The notes under the pieces were generated by a model, which worked only from the letters and a program-made list of their open reading frames with translations, was not told where the DNA came from and ran no database searches. The position numbers and the translations under genes are program-made. A stretch of 64,000 nucleotides of DNA, taken from assembly GCF_030159795.1 (NCBI RefSeq), contig NZ_BSND01000003.1, positions 868,001-932,000 of the forward strand, read 5' to 3'. Shown piece after piece: positions 28,772 through 37,693 of this stretch; position 1 is the first letter of the stretch, and every line of letters starts with the position of its first letter. Source of the DNA: Methylophaga thalassica. GTDB lineage: Bacteria; Pseudomonadota; Gammaproteobacteria; Nitrosococcales; Methylophagaceae.

Positions 28772-29227
28772 ATGAGTAGAGAAACAGAAAAAAGCATGAT
28801 TGTTCTCGCCCGGCATCGCCTGAAATGGTTAAAAGTCGCGTTAGCCGGAAGGAATGCCGATTTAAATCTTGTTCAAAATACATTTCACCAATTAACAGGG
28901 TTAACCAGCCTGCGATTTGTTCAGGATAACGGGCTCAGTGATGAAACGATAAGAGAGTTGGCCATCATTGATAACCTGGCGACGCTGAATGTGCAACAGC
29001 AACATCCTGAAGTACTGGACAAGCTCTCCAAAGAAGCCCAGGAATTATCGAAATACTTAGATATGCCTGCACGCGACTTACTGGATTTATTGTTTAAACA
29101 AGGAGCTCGTTTTCATAATCAGGATGCCATTTCGGTTGCATTACATCGCGGTTTGATTAGTGATATCCATCATGAAGCGGAAGCCTATGCACGCTTGCAA
29201 GCCAGAGAGTGCCGAAGCGAAAAGTAA
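28772..29227 (+). CDS. hypothetical cytoplasmic protein
   Basis: A 151-residue, mostly helical, charged protein without signal or membrane segments. No family is recognised. GGAG lies upstream of the ATG. It precedes the TetR gene by about 50 bp but a new promoter seems to lie between them, so co-regulation is unclear. Confidence 0.65.
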   Translation: MSRETEKSMIVLARHRLKWLKVALAGRNADLNLVQNTFHQLTGLTSLRFVQDNGLSDETIRELAIIDNLATLNVQQQHPEVLDKLSKEAQELSKYLDMPARDLLDLLFKQGARFHNQDAISVALHRGLISDIHHEAEAYARLQARECRSEK

Positions 29228-29244
29228 ATCGCTATAATCAATGA

Positions 29245-29274
29245 TTGACAAGCAAAGACGACCGGTCGCATTAT
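29245..29274 (+). promoter_or_regulatory. candidate tetR promoter with operator in the spacer
   Basis: TTGACA (29245-29250) and CATTAT (29269-29274) are 18 bp apart, and the palindrome GACCGGTC (29260-29267) sits between them, where a bound repressor would block polymerase. The start point would then fall at or next to the ATG at 29281, implying a leaderless transcript. A TATAAT at 29233 is an alternative -10. Confidence 0.4.
29254..29267 (+). promoter_or_regulatory. TetR operator copy 1
   Basis: AAAGACGACCGGTC occurs here and again at 29900-29913, each containing the perfect palindrome GACCGGTC. The two copies flank the TetR gene, one before each promoter region, which is the expected pattern for autoregulation plus control of the downstream operon. 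Confidence 0.7.
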
Positions 29275-29280
29275 GCGGTT

Positions 29281-29874
29281 ATGAGCACACAAAAACAGAT
29301 TAAAAAAGAACAAATCCTCAATCAGGGGATTGAGTTACTGATGCGAAATGGTTATCACGGCACCGGTATCAAATTGATATTAGATACCGTTCAGGTGCCC
29401 AAAGGCTCGTTCTATAGCTACTTTGAAAGTAAAGAAAACTTCACAGCAGAAGCCATTCGTCACTACATCGCCCCCTTTATTTCACGCCTACAATCTTTCC
29501 TGAACAAAACAGACTTAAATGGTCACGAGGCTATCAAAGCCTACTTTGAATCACTTATCGAGGATCTGGAGCAGTCAGATTACAGTGGTGGCTGCCTATT
29601 AGGCGATATGATGGGGGAAATCAGCAGTGCCAGTGAACTATGCCGACAAACATTGTTAGCTGCGGTGAGTGACTATTGCCAATTACTCGAACAGGGCTTG
29701 GGTGAAGCACAGCAGAGCGGTATTCTTCGTCAGGATATTACACCAGAGGTAATGGCAAAACTGTTATTTGATCAATGGCAAGGCGCATTACTACAGATGA
29801 AAATCGAAAAGTCGACGCAAGCATTAAAACGTTGCTTGACGCTATTACTTGATGATTATTTTATTCAACACTAA
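29281..29874 (+). CDS. TetR/AcrR family regulator
   Basis: A regulator of 197 residues with an N-terminal helix-turn-helix (about 8-52; NGYHGTGIKLILDTVQVPKGSFYSYFESKENF), of the kind found in NemR/AcuR-like regulators of reactive electrophile or aldehyde genes, and a ligand domain with Cys residues (GGCLLGDMMG). ATG at 29281 matches the family N-terminus. Identical 14-bp operator-like motifs lie directly before it and before the next gene, so it probably represses itself and the downstream PQQ-associated genes. Confidence 0.88.
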   Translation: MSTQKQIKKEQILNQGIELLMRNGYHGTGIKLILDTVQVPKGSFYSYFESKENFTAEAIRHYIAPFISRLQSFLNKTDLNGHEAIKAYFESLIEDLEQSDYSGGCLLGDMMGEISSASELCRQTLLAAVSDYCQLLEQGLGEAQQSGILRQDITPEVMAKLLFDQWQGALLQMKIEKSTQALKRCLTLLLDDYFIQH

Positions 29875-29899
29875 ACGTTGAATTTTTTTAAACCTAAAT

Positions 29900-29913
29900 A
29901 AAGACGACCGGTC
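29900..29913 (+). promoter_or_regulatory. TetR operator copy 2
   Basis: This second exact copy of AAAGACGACCGGTC lies 20 bp before the DUF4242 gene. See the first copy at 29254-29267. Confidence 0.7.
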
Positions 29914-29933
29914 ATGTTTAATGAGGTGAAATC

Positions 29934-30200
29934 ATGAATAAGTACATTATCGAACGCGAGATTCCAGGGGCAGGTGAGCTAACAGTCAATGAACTTGACC
30001 AGATAAGCGATAAATCCTGTTCTGTTTTGCGAGAAATGGGGCCTGAGATAGAGTGGGTGGAAAGTTATGTCACCGATAACAAAATCTATTGTGTTTACAA
30101 GGCAGAAAATAAAGACTTAATCTTGCGTCATGCTGAACAAGGTGGTTTCCCAGCAAATGTCATCTCAGAAGTTAAAAATACAATAAAACCCAAATCTTGA
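29934..30200 (+). CDS. DUF4242 family small protein
   Basis: An 88-residue ferredoxin-like-fold protein of the DUF4242 (SCO4226-like) type (YIIEREIPGAGELT, then WVESYVTDNKIYCVYKAEN). One characterised family member binds nickel, but the function here is unknown. GAGGTG lies before the ATG. It is the first gene after operator copy 2, followed 34 bp later by the SoxH-like hydrolase gene. Confidence 0.82.
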   Translation: MNKYIIEREIPGAGELTVNELDQISDKSCSVLREMGPEIEWVESYVTDNKIYCVYKAENKDLILRHAEQGGFPANVISEVKNTIKPKS

Positions 30201-30234
30201 GATAACGAAGGCACCCTAATTGAAGGGGAGAGAA

Positions 30235-31176
30235 ATGAAAAACAAAACAAAAGCTTATATAAGCGGCATCAGTATCGTACTCAGCAGCATGCTGGCAGTG
30301 AACGTTTATGCGGATGACTATCGGTTAAAACAAGTCTCAGATGGTATTTTTTACCATCAGGGAGCACAAGAGGATGCCAATCAACATAATAAAGGCGAAA
30401 TCGCGAATACCGGTTTCATTGTCGGTGACAAGTGTATTGCCGTAGTGGATAGCGGTGGCAGTTATCTTGAGGGTAAAGCGTTATTTGAAGCCATTCGTGA
30501 AAAAAGTGATTTGCCAATCTGTTATGTCATTAATACCCATGCCCATCCCGATCATTTTCTCGGCAATGCGGCATTTAAAGACACCGGAGCTACTTTTATT
30601 GGTAATGACAAAATGCCAGCCGCTATCGAAGCCCGAAAAGCATTCTATGAAACACGCTTCAGCGACATTCTGGGGGAATATTACAAAGGCACAGAGTTTA
30701 TTGAACCAACACGACTGGTCAGTGTGGATAAACCTCTCACCATCGATTTAGGTGGGCGAGAACTGGTACTAAACAGTTATCCCACCTCACATACGGATAA
30801 TGACCTGACCGTGCTGGATAAAAACACCAAGACCTTGTGGACCGGCGATCTATTATTCGTCAAACGTATTCCTGCCCTTGATGGCAGTATTAATGGTTGG
30901 CTGGCCACGATCGAAAAGCTGAAAGCCATGCAATTAAACGCCGTTATTCCCGGTCATGGTCCTGCTCAATATCAGGACTGGCAACACGCTTTTGATGTTG
31001 AAGAACATTATTTCTCAACGATTCGTCAGCAAATCAGAGCCATCATTAATGATATGGGAACCATTAACGAAGCAACCGAATCTGTCGGCCTGAGTGAGAA
31101 GGGTAAGTGGCTGTTATTCGACGACTATCATAAACGCAATATCACAGCCGCTTTTACTGAACTGGAATGGGAATAA
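30235..31176 (+). CDS. SoxH-like zinc metallohydrolase (quinoprotein relay)
   Basis: An exported metallo-beta-lactamase-fold protein of 313 residues with a signal peptide ending VYA near residue 26. Its metal ligands are THAHPDHFLGN, TSHTDND, TGDLLF and PGHGP. This fold, next to a SoxYZ-like carrier, matches the quinoprotein relay system metallohydrolase described near PQQ-dependent dehydrogenases in methylotrophs. ATG at 30235 follows AAGGGGAG closely; an in-frame TTG at 30220 is less likely. The reaction is not established. Confidence 0.87.
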   Translation: MKNKTKAYISGISIVLSSMLAVNVYADDYRLKQVSDGIFYHQGAQEDANQHNKGEIANTGFIVGDKCIAVVDSGGSYLEGKALFEAIREKSDLPICYVINTHAHPDHFLGNAAFKDTGATFIGNDKMPAAIEARKAFYETRFSDILGEYYKGTEFIEPTRLVSVDKPLTIDLGGRELVLNSYPTSHTDNDLTVLDKNTKTLWTGDLLFVKRIPALDGSINGWLATIEKLKAMQLNAVIPGHGPAQYQDWQHAFDVEEHYFSTIRQQIRAIINDMGTINEATESVGLSEKGKWLLFDDYHKRNITAAFTELEWE

Positions 31177-31180
31177 CCGA

Positions 31181-31987
31181 ATGAACACATTATTTAAAAA
31201 TATCGGGCTTGCTGCTTTATTGAGCTTATTTTTGTTGCCAGCTTTGTGCATGGCCGCTGATGAGCCTCAGGAGCAATGGCAAACCCTTAAAGAAATCTAT
31301 TTTGAAAATAAAACGATTTTAGAAGATGCCGATGACTGGTTAGTGATCGAAGCACCAAAAAGAGCTGAAGACGCGGCGATAGTGCCAATCCATCTCTATT
31401 CAAAGAAACCGCAAACCGCCAGTTCTTATATCAAAAATCTGCATGTATTTATTGATAATAACCCAATGCCGTATTCAGCTAACTTCCATTTGTCGCCTGC
31501 ATTAGAAACGGTGGATATTTCTACCCGTATGCGCGTGGATCAATACACCTATATTCGAGCCATAGCAGAGATGAACGATGGCAGCCTGCACATGGTGAAG
31601 CGTTTTGTAAAAGCTTCGGGTGGTTGTAGTGCGCCAGCAGCAAAAGATCAGGTCGCAGCCATGGCGAGACTGGGCAAAATGCAGATTCGTTATCGTGATG
31701 GAGACCCTGATGAGGCGAAACCAGTTCAGGTGGTCATCAGTCATCCTAACAATAGCGGCCTGCAAATGGACTTAAAAACCCGTGGTTATATTCCGGCACA
31801 TTATGTCGAAAAAATGCAGATTACGCTGGAAGGTAAGGTGTTGATGACCATTGATACTGGCATATCGATTAGTGAAGATCCCAGCATGCGTTTTATGCTG
31901 CCAGCCGGGAAAGCAGGGCATGGTTTGTTGAAAGCAGAAGTAACCGATAATAAAAAGCAGATCTATACGATAGAAAAGCAGATTTAA
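31181..31987 (+). CDS. quinoprotein-associated SoxYZ-like carrier protein
   Basis: A protein of 268 residues with a signal peptide (ending CMAA near residue 25). A SoxY-like domain ends in a swinging-arm-like GGCSAPAAK with a single Cys, and a SoxZ-like immunoglobulin-type domain follows (about 165-268). It resembles the fused SoxYZ carrier found with PQQ dehydrogenases. The Cys is internal rather than at the C-terminus as in free SoxY, because the SoxZ part is fused after it. It starts 4 bp after the metallohydrolase stop. The pair probably handles a covalently bound periplasmic intermediate. Confidence 0.87.
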   Translation: MNTLFKNIGLAALLSLFLLPALCMAADEPQEQWQTLKEIYFENKTILEDADDWLVIEAPKRAEDAAIVPIHLYSKKPQTASSYIKNLHVFIDNNPMPYSANFHLSPALETVDISTRMRVDQYTYIRAIAEMNDGSLHMVKRFVKASGGCSAPAAKDQVAAMARLGKMQIRYRDGDPDEAKPVQVVISHPNNSGLQMDLKTRGYIPAHYVEKMQITLEGKVLMTIDTGISISEDPSMRFMLPAGKAGHGLLKAEVTDNKKQIYTIEKQI

Positions 31988-31996
31988 TAGTGTTCT

Positions 31997-32016
31997 GACT
32001 GACAGGGATGTCAGTC
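31997..32016. terminator. hairpin between convergent genes
   Basis: GACTGACA and TGTCAGTC form a perfect 8-bp stem over GGGA. There is no T-run on either side, so termination efficiency is uncertain. It overlaps the stop codon of the minus-strand gene. Confidence 0.45.
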
Positions 32017-32346
32017 GCTGAATGGATATTTCCAGTTGATTTGTTCAGCTGGCATCATTTGATCGACACTCAAACGAATCATGCCGGTTGGATCGCTGGC
32101 CGGTCCGATAACCACATAACGTCGGCCAGATTCGGTATAACCTATGCCTCGTGCCGGATTAAATTCAGTAATCGGACTGCTGTTACGTAAAGTAAACGGA
32201 AGCAGCTTATCTTCTTCATCAGCAGGCTTGAATGGAGGCACGGTTTCAGGACGTTGACGCAGCCCAACAAAAATTTCCTCACCACTTGGCAGAATCAGAA
32301 TATTCCAGTGATAAAGCGTCATCACCGTATCAGCAGCATTTGTCAT
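32011..32346 (-). CDS. hypothetical protein coupled to the EIIC-EAL gene
   Basis: A 111-residue protein, rich in beta strands, with no recognised family. Its ATG follows directly on the stop of the EIIC-EAL gene (TAAATG), which suggests translational coupling and supports it being real. A helper or regulator of the upstream protein is possible but unproven. Confidence 0.65.
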   Translation of the reverse strand: MTNAADTVMTLYHWNILILPSGEEIFVGLRQRPETVPPFKPADEEDKLLPFTLRNSSPITEFNPARGIGYTESGRRYVVIGPASDPTGMIRLSVDQMMPAEQINWKYPFSD

Positions 32347-34449
32347 TTATTCAGCACCTTCATGGCGATGAGATAAAAAATACCCAGGGCAATCTTCAGG
32401 TTTGAGTGGTGGACTATGATAATAGCCTTGAAAGATATCACAGCCCATCTCAAGCAAGGCTTCACGTTGATCTTTTGTTTCCACGTATTCTGCTACCACA
32501 GAGACTTTTTGAGCTTTACCTAAAGCACTGATGGTGCGAATGATATCGGCGTTAGTTGAATTGGTTAAAACATCACGTGTAATCGATCCATCAATCTTAA
32601 TCGCATTTACTTTAAAGCGACGCATATGTAACAGTGAGGAATACCCCATGCCAAAATCATCCATAGCTAGGTGAATACCTATATCACTGATTTCTTGTAA
32701 TATTTTCTCAACTTGCTGTGAATCAGAAATTTCTGATGACTCGGTAATTTCCAGCTCAATTTCTTCAGGATGAAGTCCGTATTTAGTGACACAGCCCGAT
32801 AAAAAAGTCGGTAAAGCATTATCACTCAGTTGCAGTGGAGAGATATTGATGGCCATTGTCAGGTTCTGGTGGCCTAAAGCATTCCATTTCGCCTTAGCGA
32901 TACAGCAGTGTTCGAATACCCAACGACCTAATTTATTAATATCACCACTATCTTCAGCCAACATGACTAGCATCGCCGGAGACACAAAACCATATCTTGG
33001 ATGCGTCCAGCGAACCAGTGCTTCAACCCCAACAATATGACCTGCACGATGATGTTTGGGTTGGTAAACAACCGTTAATTCATCATGGTAAATTGCTTGA
33101 CGCAAGTCATAGACCAGATCTCTGGCAATCATTCCAACCTTGTCTTGCCTGCTGATAATTTGTTGTTTGGTTTGGCCATTATGAATAATGGTGTTAGTGG
33201 CCTCTTCAAAAGCCAATTGCTCTTGCTGATGTCTGTATATCTCGGCTTTGCGAACAAAAGGTAAATAGAGCAGTGTACTGATACTGATTGTCAACAATTG
33301 TAGTGCGACCCCATACCATGACTCAGTCAGTAACCACGCAGACAAAATGGGCGGTGTCGTCCAGGTCACACTGCCTGGGTTCACTACATGCACCAAGCCT
33401 GATTGAAAAGCCAGTAATGAGATAGCCATTAAAGACAAAGGCACCATAAAAAAGGGAATTAAATAGCGTGGGTTGAGAACAATGGGTAAACCGTAAATGA
33501 GAATATCATTGATGTTAAACAGACTAGGGATGATCGAAATTTTGGCGACTTTATTTTGCATGCCACGGCGTGTCGTGATCAAAATAGCAATCACTAAGCC
33601 TAGTGTTGCACCTGAGCCACCTATCAAAACAAAACTGTCATAAACAGGCCGTGTCACCCAATCAGCACTGATAGCTGTAACATCATGAATAAAAAACGCC
33701 CCGTCATGGTAAGACTGAATAGCGATACCACCATGAACGCCAATAAACCATAAACCCTGATTAACCAATACCGTCAGCGTGCTTAATATCCAAGCGCCAT
33801 AACCCTCAGCCTGAGCCCAATGCGTGAGGCCATCGTATACATCAGGAAAATCAGGTAACAAGTTGATAAATGCTGCCACTACAAAAAAGAAAACCCCGAC
33901 AATAACAATGGTCGGGGTCAGGCGCATGGCGTTATAAAAGGCGGTGTCTGATTCGACGGATAAGTGTAATAAATCCAGCAGTCGTTTATGGGTTAACCAA
34001 CAGATCATTTCAGCTGTTGCAATTCCTAAAATGACCGCCAGTAGCATCGACTCCATACTGAATTCGATAGCAGAATATCCAAGCAAGCTAGTCACGATAA
34101 TGTAATTAATAGCCGCACTGATAGCGACCATTAATGGTGTCGGCATATCGCTTTCGCTGTTGCTGTTACTATTACTATTAAGTCTGTAAACCAATTGCAC
34201 TGAAATAATGGCTGTCAAAGCCAGGGCAAAAAAGCTAAAGGTCAGCTCACTGATACTGAGTAGTGGGTTTTTCCATGAAGCACCAAACAGCGAGCTCATC
34301 AATTGTTGGTAGGCAGGCCATGGCAGATAAATAAGTAAATCCAATGTCACCCGTAGAAATGTCAACGGCAGTAATGAAACAAAACTATTACGTGTAGCTA
34401 CTATCCATAACAGCATTCGTTGTTTCAATATGCTTCTCCCTAAAGACAT
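32347..34449 (-). CDS. PTS EIIC-like membrane domain fused to EAL phosphodiesterase
   Basis: A protein of 700 residues. The N-terminal 430 residues resemble a cellobiose/chitobiose-type PTS EIIC permease (about ten membrane segments; WFIGVHGGIA; ILIYGLPIVLNP). The C-terminal 250 residues form an EAL domain with the expected catalytic residues (EALVRW, NISPLQL, ELEITES, DDFGMGYSS, AEYVET). It should hydrolyse cyclic di-GMP, probably under control of the membrane domain acting as a sugar or other small-molecule sensor. No EIIA, EIIB or HPr gene is near. ATG at 34449 has a poor ribosome site; a TTG eight codons later follows GGGAGAA and is an alternative. Confidence 0.88.
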   Translation of the reverse strand: MSLGRSILKQRMLLWIVATRNSFVSLLPLTFLRVTLDLLIYLPWPAYQQLMSSLFGASWKNPLLSISELTFSFFALALTAIISVQLVYRLNSNSNSNSESDMPTPLMVAISAAINYIIVTSLLGYSAIEFSMESMLLAVILGIATAEMICWLTHKRLLDLLHLSVESDTAFYNAMRLTPTIVIVGVFFFVVAAFINLLPDFPDVYDGLTHWAQAEGYGAWILSTLTVLVNQGLWFIGVHGGIAIQSYHDGAFFIHDVTAISADWVTRPVYDSFVLIGGSGATLGLVIAILITTRRGMQNKVAKISIIPSLFNINDILIYGLPIVLNPRYLIPFFMVPLSLMAISLLAFQSGLVHVVNPGSVTWTTPPILSAWLLTESWYGVALQLLTISISTLLYLPFVRKAEIYRHQQEQLAFEEATNTIIHNGQTKQQIISRQDKVGMIARDLVYDLRQAIYHDELTVVYQPKHHRAGHIVGVEALVRWTHPRYGFVSPAMLVMLAEDSGDINKLGRWVFEHCCIAKAKWNALGHQNLTMAINISPLQLSDNALPTFLSGCVTKYGLHPEEIELEITESSEISDSQQVEKILQEISDIGIHLAMDDFGMGYSSLLHMRRFKVNAIKIDGSITRDVLTNSTNADIIRTISALGKAQKVSVVAEYVETKDQREALLEMGCDIFQGYYHSPPLKPEDCPGYFLSHRHEGAE

Positions 34450-34553
34450 TTATAAAATTTTTCCAATTGAAACATATACACTAATAAAAAGCAGTGAATC
34501 GCTTCATAAATTTATATAAATCATAACCTAAGCGTGATGATCTAATCTTGTTT

Positions 34554-35462
34554 TTATCTATTGATAAATGTATCACATGCTTCAACATTACCCGTGTCAT
34601 AACCGGTTTTAAACCATTTAACCCGTTGTGCCGAGCTACCATGGGTAAAGGCATCGGGTCTAACAACCCCAGTGGCTTGTTTTTGTAAAGTATCATCCCC
34701 GATAGCACTCGCTGCCGTTAGGCCTTCCTCCAGATCACCGGCTTCCAGCAGCTGTCTTGATTCATTGGCATAGTGTGCCCAGATACCGGCAAAGCAATCG
34801 GCCTGTAATTCTTGTTTGACAGAGAGCTTATTCCATTCCACCTGACTCATTTTGCTACGAGCGGCGTTTACTTGTTGCGAAATGCCTAATAAGGTCTGGA
34901 TGTGATGACCCACCTCATGGGCAATAACATAAGCCTGGGCGAAATCGCCAGGGGCTTTGAACTGATTTTTTAGCTGGTCATAAAAACTCAGATCGATGTA
35001 AACCTGTTGATCAGCAGGACAATAAAACGGCCCCATCGCTGAGTGTGCAGAACCACAAGCCGAGTTCACCTCGCCACGAAACAAAATCAGTTTGGGTGGG
35101 GTGTAACGTTGAGCATTTTCTTTAAAGATAGCTGACCAGGTATCTTCGGTATCCGCCAGAACGACAGAAACAAACTCGACACGTTCTTTTTCTTCAGCTG
35201 TTTCCTGTAAAGGTTCGGATGAGGAGACAGTAGGTGCCGAAGAGGGCATACCGAGAAGGGATAACAGTACAGGTAAATTTCCTGTCAATGCCGCTAATAC
35301 AACAATGCCAATTAGCAATAATGCGGTGCCTTTGAAGCCGAGTAATCTAAAGACGGCAGGTAATAATCGAATAATACCGCCTGAACCACCACGAATCCCT
35401 GAAACACGCTGGCTTCGACGGTCATCAATATTACTACTTCTTCGGTTACCGCGCCATTTCAT
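34554..35462 (-). CDS. ypfJ: YpfJ-type zinc metallopeptidase-like protein
   Basis: A protein of 302 residues of the neutral zinc metallopeptidase (YpfJ) family. A basic N-terminus with one transmembrane segment (about 45-70) precedes a domain with the HEVGHH zinc motif near residue 183 and a downstream acidic ligand region (LQADCFAGIWAHY). AAGGA lies 7 nt before the ATG. It follows the NERD protein gene by 29 bp on the same strand and may share its transcript. The substrate is unknown. Confidence 0.92.
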   Translation of the reverse strand: MKWRGNRRSSNIDDRRSQRVSGIRGGSGGIIRLLPAVFRLLGFKGTALLLIGIVVLAALTGNLPVLLSLLGMPSSAPTVSSSEPLQETAEEKERVEFVSVVLADTEDTWSAIFKENAQRYTPPKLILFRGEVNSACGSAHSAMGPFYCPADQQVYIDLSFYDQLKNQFKAPGDFAQAYVIAHEVGHHIQTLLGISQQVNAARSKMSQVEWNKLSVKQELQADCFAGIWAHYANESRQLLEAGDLEEGLTAASAIGDDTLQKQATGVVRPDAFTHGSSAQRVKWFKTGYDTGNVEACDTFINR

Positions 35463-35491
35463 TTTCGTGTCCTTAGTAATAGGGAATAGGG

Positions 35492-36265
35492 TTACATAGC
35501 GTTGATATTACGACATTTCGGATATTGACTACAGCCCCAGAAAAACTGGCTCGCATTGTCACCTTTTTTGCTTTGACGTTTCACCATCTTATGACCACAG
35601 CGTGAACATATCGGTGGCTCCGTCAGCTTAATCTCAACTAACTGTTTAACATGGGCCACATGCTCTCTGTTTGTTTTCAGGCTGGGTGAAAGCCGCCCCG
35701 ACTCAATCTTTGATATGAGGTTTTGTTTCGCTGCCAGGTTGAGAACTGGATTGGTTTTAGACTTGATATAGCGGACATAACCCAGACCATAAGTGACATT
35801 GTCTGGCATGGGCGTTTTAAACTCACTGTCACCAATGAAAACGATCACAGAAAAGACTTGTTGGTCTGTTAAGTCGAGTAAAGTCTGAAGTGTTTTGATG
35901 TGTTTGTGATTTTGATGCAGTGGATTCTGAAAAGTATATTTTTGCTTATAGATTTGCTGAGTCCAGTTTTTTTGAGAGGCATTACCGAATATCCAGCCGT
36001 GAGTATTTTTTGTTTCCAACACAAAAACGCCATAAACCGAGACGATAATGTGATCAATCTGAGTGGTGCCATCTTCGGTGGGCAGGGTCACGTTTTTGAT
36101 TAAATGATAATGCTGTTTATCGAGTTGCCATCGGGCGATGACATTGACCAGGAACTCACCCATGAGACCTTTGAACCAGGCTGAACGCAGGATAGCCAGA
36201 CAGAAAAATAAAGGAATGAAATACCAGAAAGACAGTAATGACGTGTAGAGCGGAGTGAAGTCCAT
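35492..36265 (-). CDS. NERD-domain protein with C-terminal zinc finger
   Basis: A protein of 257 residues. An N-terminal membrane segment (about 12-32) precedes a NERD nuclease-related domain (GEFLVNVIARW, DGTTQIDHIIVSVYGVFVLETKN). A topoisomerase-type C4 zinc ribbon ends the protein (CSRCG, then WGCSQYPKC). The D...E-K core of the nuclease-like motif is present. ATG at 36265 has AAGGTG 5 nt upstream; a TTG 36 nt earlier is unlikely. The role in DNA processing is inferred only from the domains. Confidence 0.87.
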   Translation of the reverse strand: MDFTPLYTSLLSFWYFIPLFFCLAILRSAWFKGLMGEFLVNVIARWQLDKQHYHLIKNVTLPTEDGTTQIDHIIVSVYGVFVLETKNTHGWIFGNASQKNWTQQIYKQKYTFQNPLHQNHKHIKTLQTLLDLTDQQVFSVIVFIGDSEFKTPMPDNVTYGLGYVRYIKSKTNPVLNLAAKQNLISKIESGRLSPSLKTNREHVAHVKQLVEIKLTEPPICSRCGHKMVKRQSKKGDNASQFFWGCSQYPKCRNINAM

Positions 36266-36355
36266 TTCAGCACCTTGGATTGAGTCGCCAAGCGCTAACA
36301 ATGCACAATATTTTATTGGGAAACAAGTACTGATTATGCAAAGAGGAATTTTTCT

Positions 36356-36431
36356 TGGTGGGTGCTGAGGGGTTCGAACCCCCGACCCTCGCCTTGTAAG
36401 GGCGATGCTCTCCCAGCTGAGCTAAGCACCC
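36356..36431 (-). tRNA. tRNA-Val (anticodon UAC)
   Basis: On the minus strand the 7-bp acceptor stem GGGTGCT/AGCACCC, the D arm (AGCTCAGCTGGGAGAGC), the anticodon stem TCGCC/GGCGA with loop CTTACAA, and the T arm (GGGGGTTCGAACCCC) are all present. The encoded CCA end follows. The anticodon reads TAC, hence valine. It is 76 nt long including CCA. Confidence 0.96.
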
Positions 36432-36558
36432 CAAGAAAGCGTGGCATTCTACAACATCTTTTTCAGATTTGCTCGAAAAAAATAAAGAAATTGTTATATT
36501 TATTTGGTGACTTTAACAGCAATGCAGATAAGTGATTGATTCACCGTTTAAAGCACAT

Positions 36559-37533
36559 CTAAAACCATTTTTTCCAACGAAACAAAAATAATAACAATAC
36601 GGCCACTACACAGAGAATCACGATCACATCAGTAAAGGCATGACTGTCATTGGCACCAGGGATACCACCCACATTAATACCTAATAATCCCGTCACAAAG
36701 CCCAAGGGAAGAAACACGGCTGCAATCACCGATAACACATACATACGCGAATTAAGTTGTTCAGACGTTTTACTGTGCAGCTCTTCCTGAACCAGTACGG
36801 CACGTTCACGCACCGCATCCAGGTTTTCAATATAACGAATGAGGGTATCACTGATTTCATGGATTTGAAGACGATCATAATCCGATAACCAGGATATCTT
36901 TTCCAGAGTCAGACGAGCCAGGGCATCTCTTTCCGGGGCTAAATACCGGTGCATTTTAATTACCTGACGACGTAAATTGGCAATATCGTTGTGCAGGTTT
37001 TCCGTATCATCCACTAAGACAGCATCTTCATAATCGGCAATCGTATCTTCGAAACCGGCAATGGTTTCTGACATACCATCAACGGTCAGATCCACTAACT
37101 TGATGAGAAACTCTGCACTGTTCTTAGGGCCAATGCCTCTGCTCAGTAATTTATCCAATTCCGCAGCCGAAGAGGACATTTCACGACGAGTGGTAACGAT
37201 AATACGGGGATCAATCCACACCCGAATCGAAATCATATCGTCCGAGCGGGCATCTTGATAATGATTAATCCCCCGCAACGACATCAGCAAACCATCATTA
37301 ATGGAGGTGGTACGTGGTCGTGTTTCTTCTTCTAATAGGGCATTAGCGATCACACCATCCAATCCGGATTGTTCAAGCAGCCAACGTTCAGCATCAGGAT
37401 GCGTGTAGTCAAAATGCAGCCAGAGAATGCCGTCTTCAGCCTGCCATTGCGGCAGATCATTCACATTGAGACGGGTACTTCCACCCTCACCGTTGAGTAA
37501 ATGGGCAAAGGCTAAACCTGAAGGGTTGGACAT
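36559..37533 (-). CDS. zntB: zinc transporter ZntB (CorA family)
   Basis: A CorA-superfamily protein of 324 residues. A long cytoplasmic funnel domain with acidic and helical content is followed by two C-terminal transmembrane segments and the loop GINVGGIPG. This is the ZntB variant of the GxN signature (E. coli GVNLGGIPG). ZntB moves zinc and related cations across the inner membrane. ATG at 37533 is preferred over an in-frame TTG at 37554. It is a single gene. Confidence 0.92.
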   Translation of the reverse strand: MSNPSGLAFAHLLNGEGGSTRLNVNDLPQWQAEDGILWLHFDYTHPDAERWLLEQSGLDGVIANALLEEETRPRTTSINDGLLMSLRGINHYQDARSDDMISIRVWIDPRIIVTTRREMSSSAAELDKLLSRGIGPKNSAEFLIKLVDLTVDGMSETIAGFEDTIADYEDAVLVDDTENLHNDIANLRRQVIKMHRYLAPERDALARLTLEKISWLSDYDRLQIHEISDTLIRYIENLDAVRERAVLVQEELHSKTSEQLNSRMYVLSVIAAVFLPLGFVTGLLGINVGGIPGANDSHAFTDVIVILCVVAVLLLFLFRWKKWF

Positions 37534-37632
37534 GACAAAGGCGTTCCCATGCAATTAAAAAAATTTGAGCTTAGCATAACAAGAGTGGGGCATTGCCAGT
37601 ATTTCAGTCAGATGATTTTCTCAATCTTCGGA

Positions 37633-37672
37633 CAATAAAAAAAGGGAGTCAATGCTGCCACTGACTCCCTTT
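37633..37672 (-). terminator. rho-independent terminator after dienelactone hydrolase
   Basis: AAAGGGAGTCA and TGACTCCCTTT form a perfect 11-bp stem with a 10-nt loop. On the minus strand the stem is followed by a T-run. Confidence 0.9.
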
Positions 37673-37693
37673 CAGGCTAAATAGAAAAGCTGA

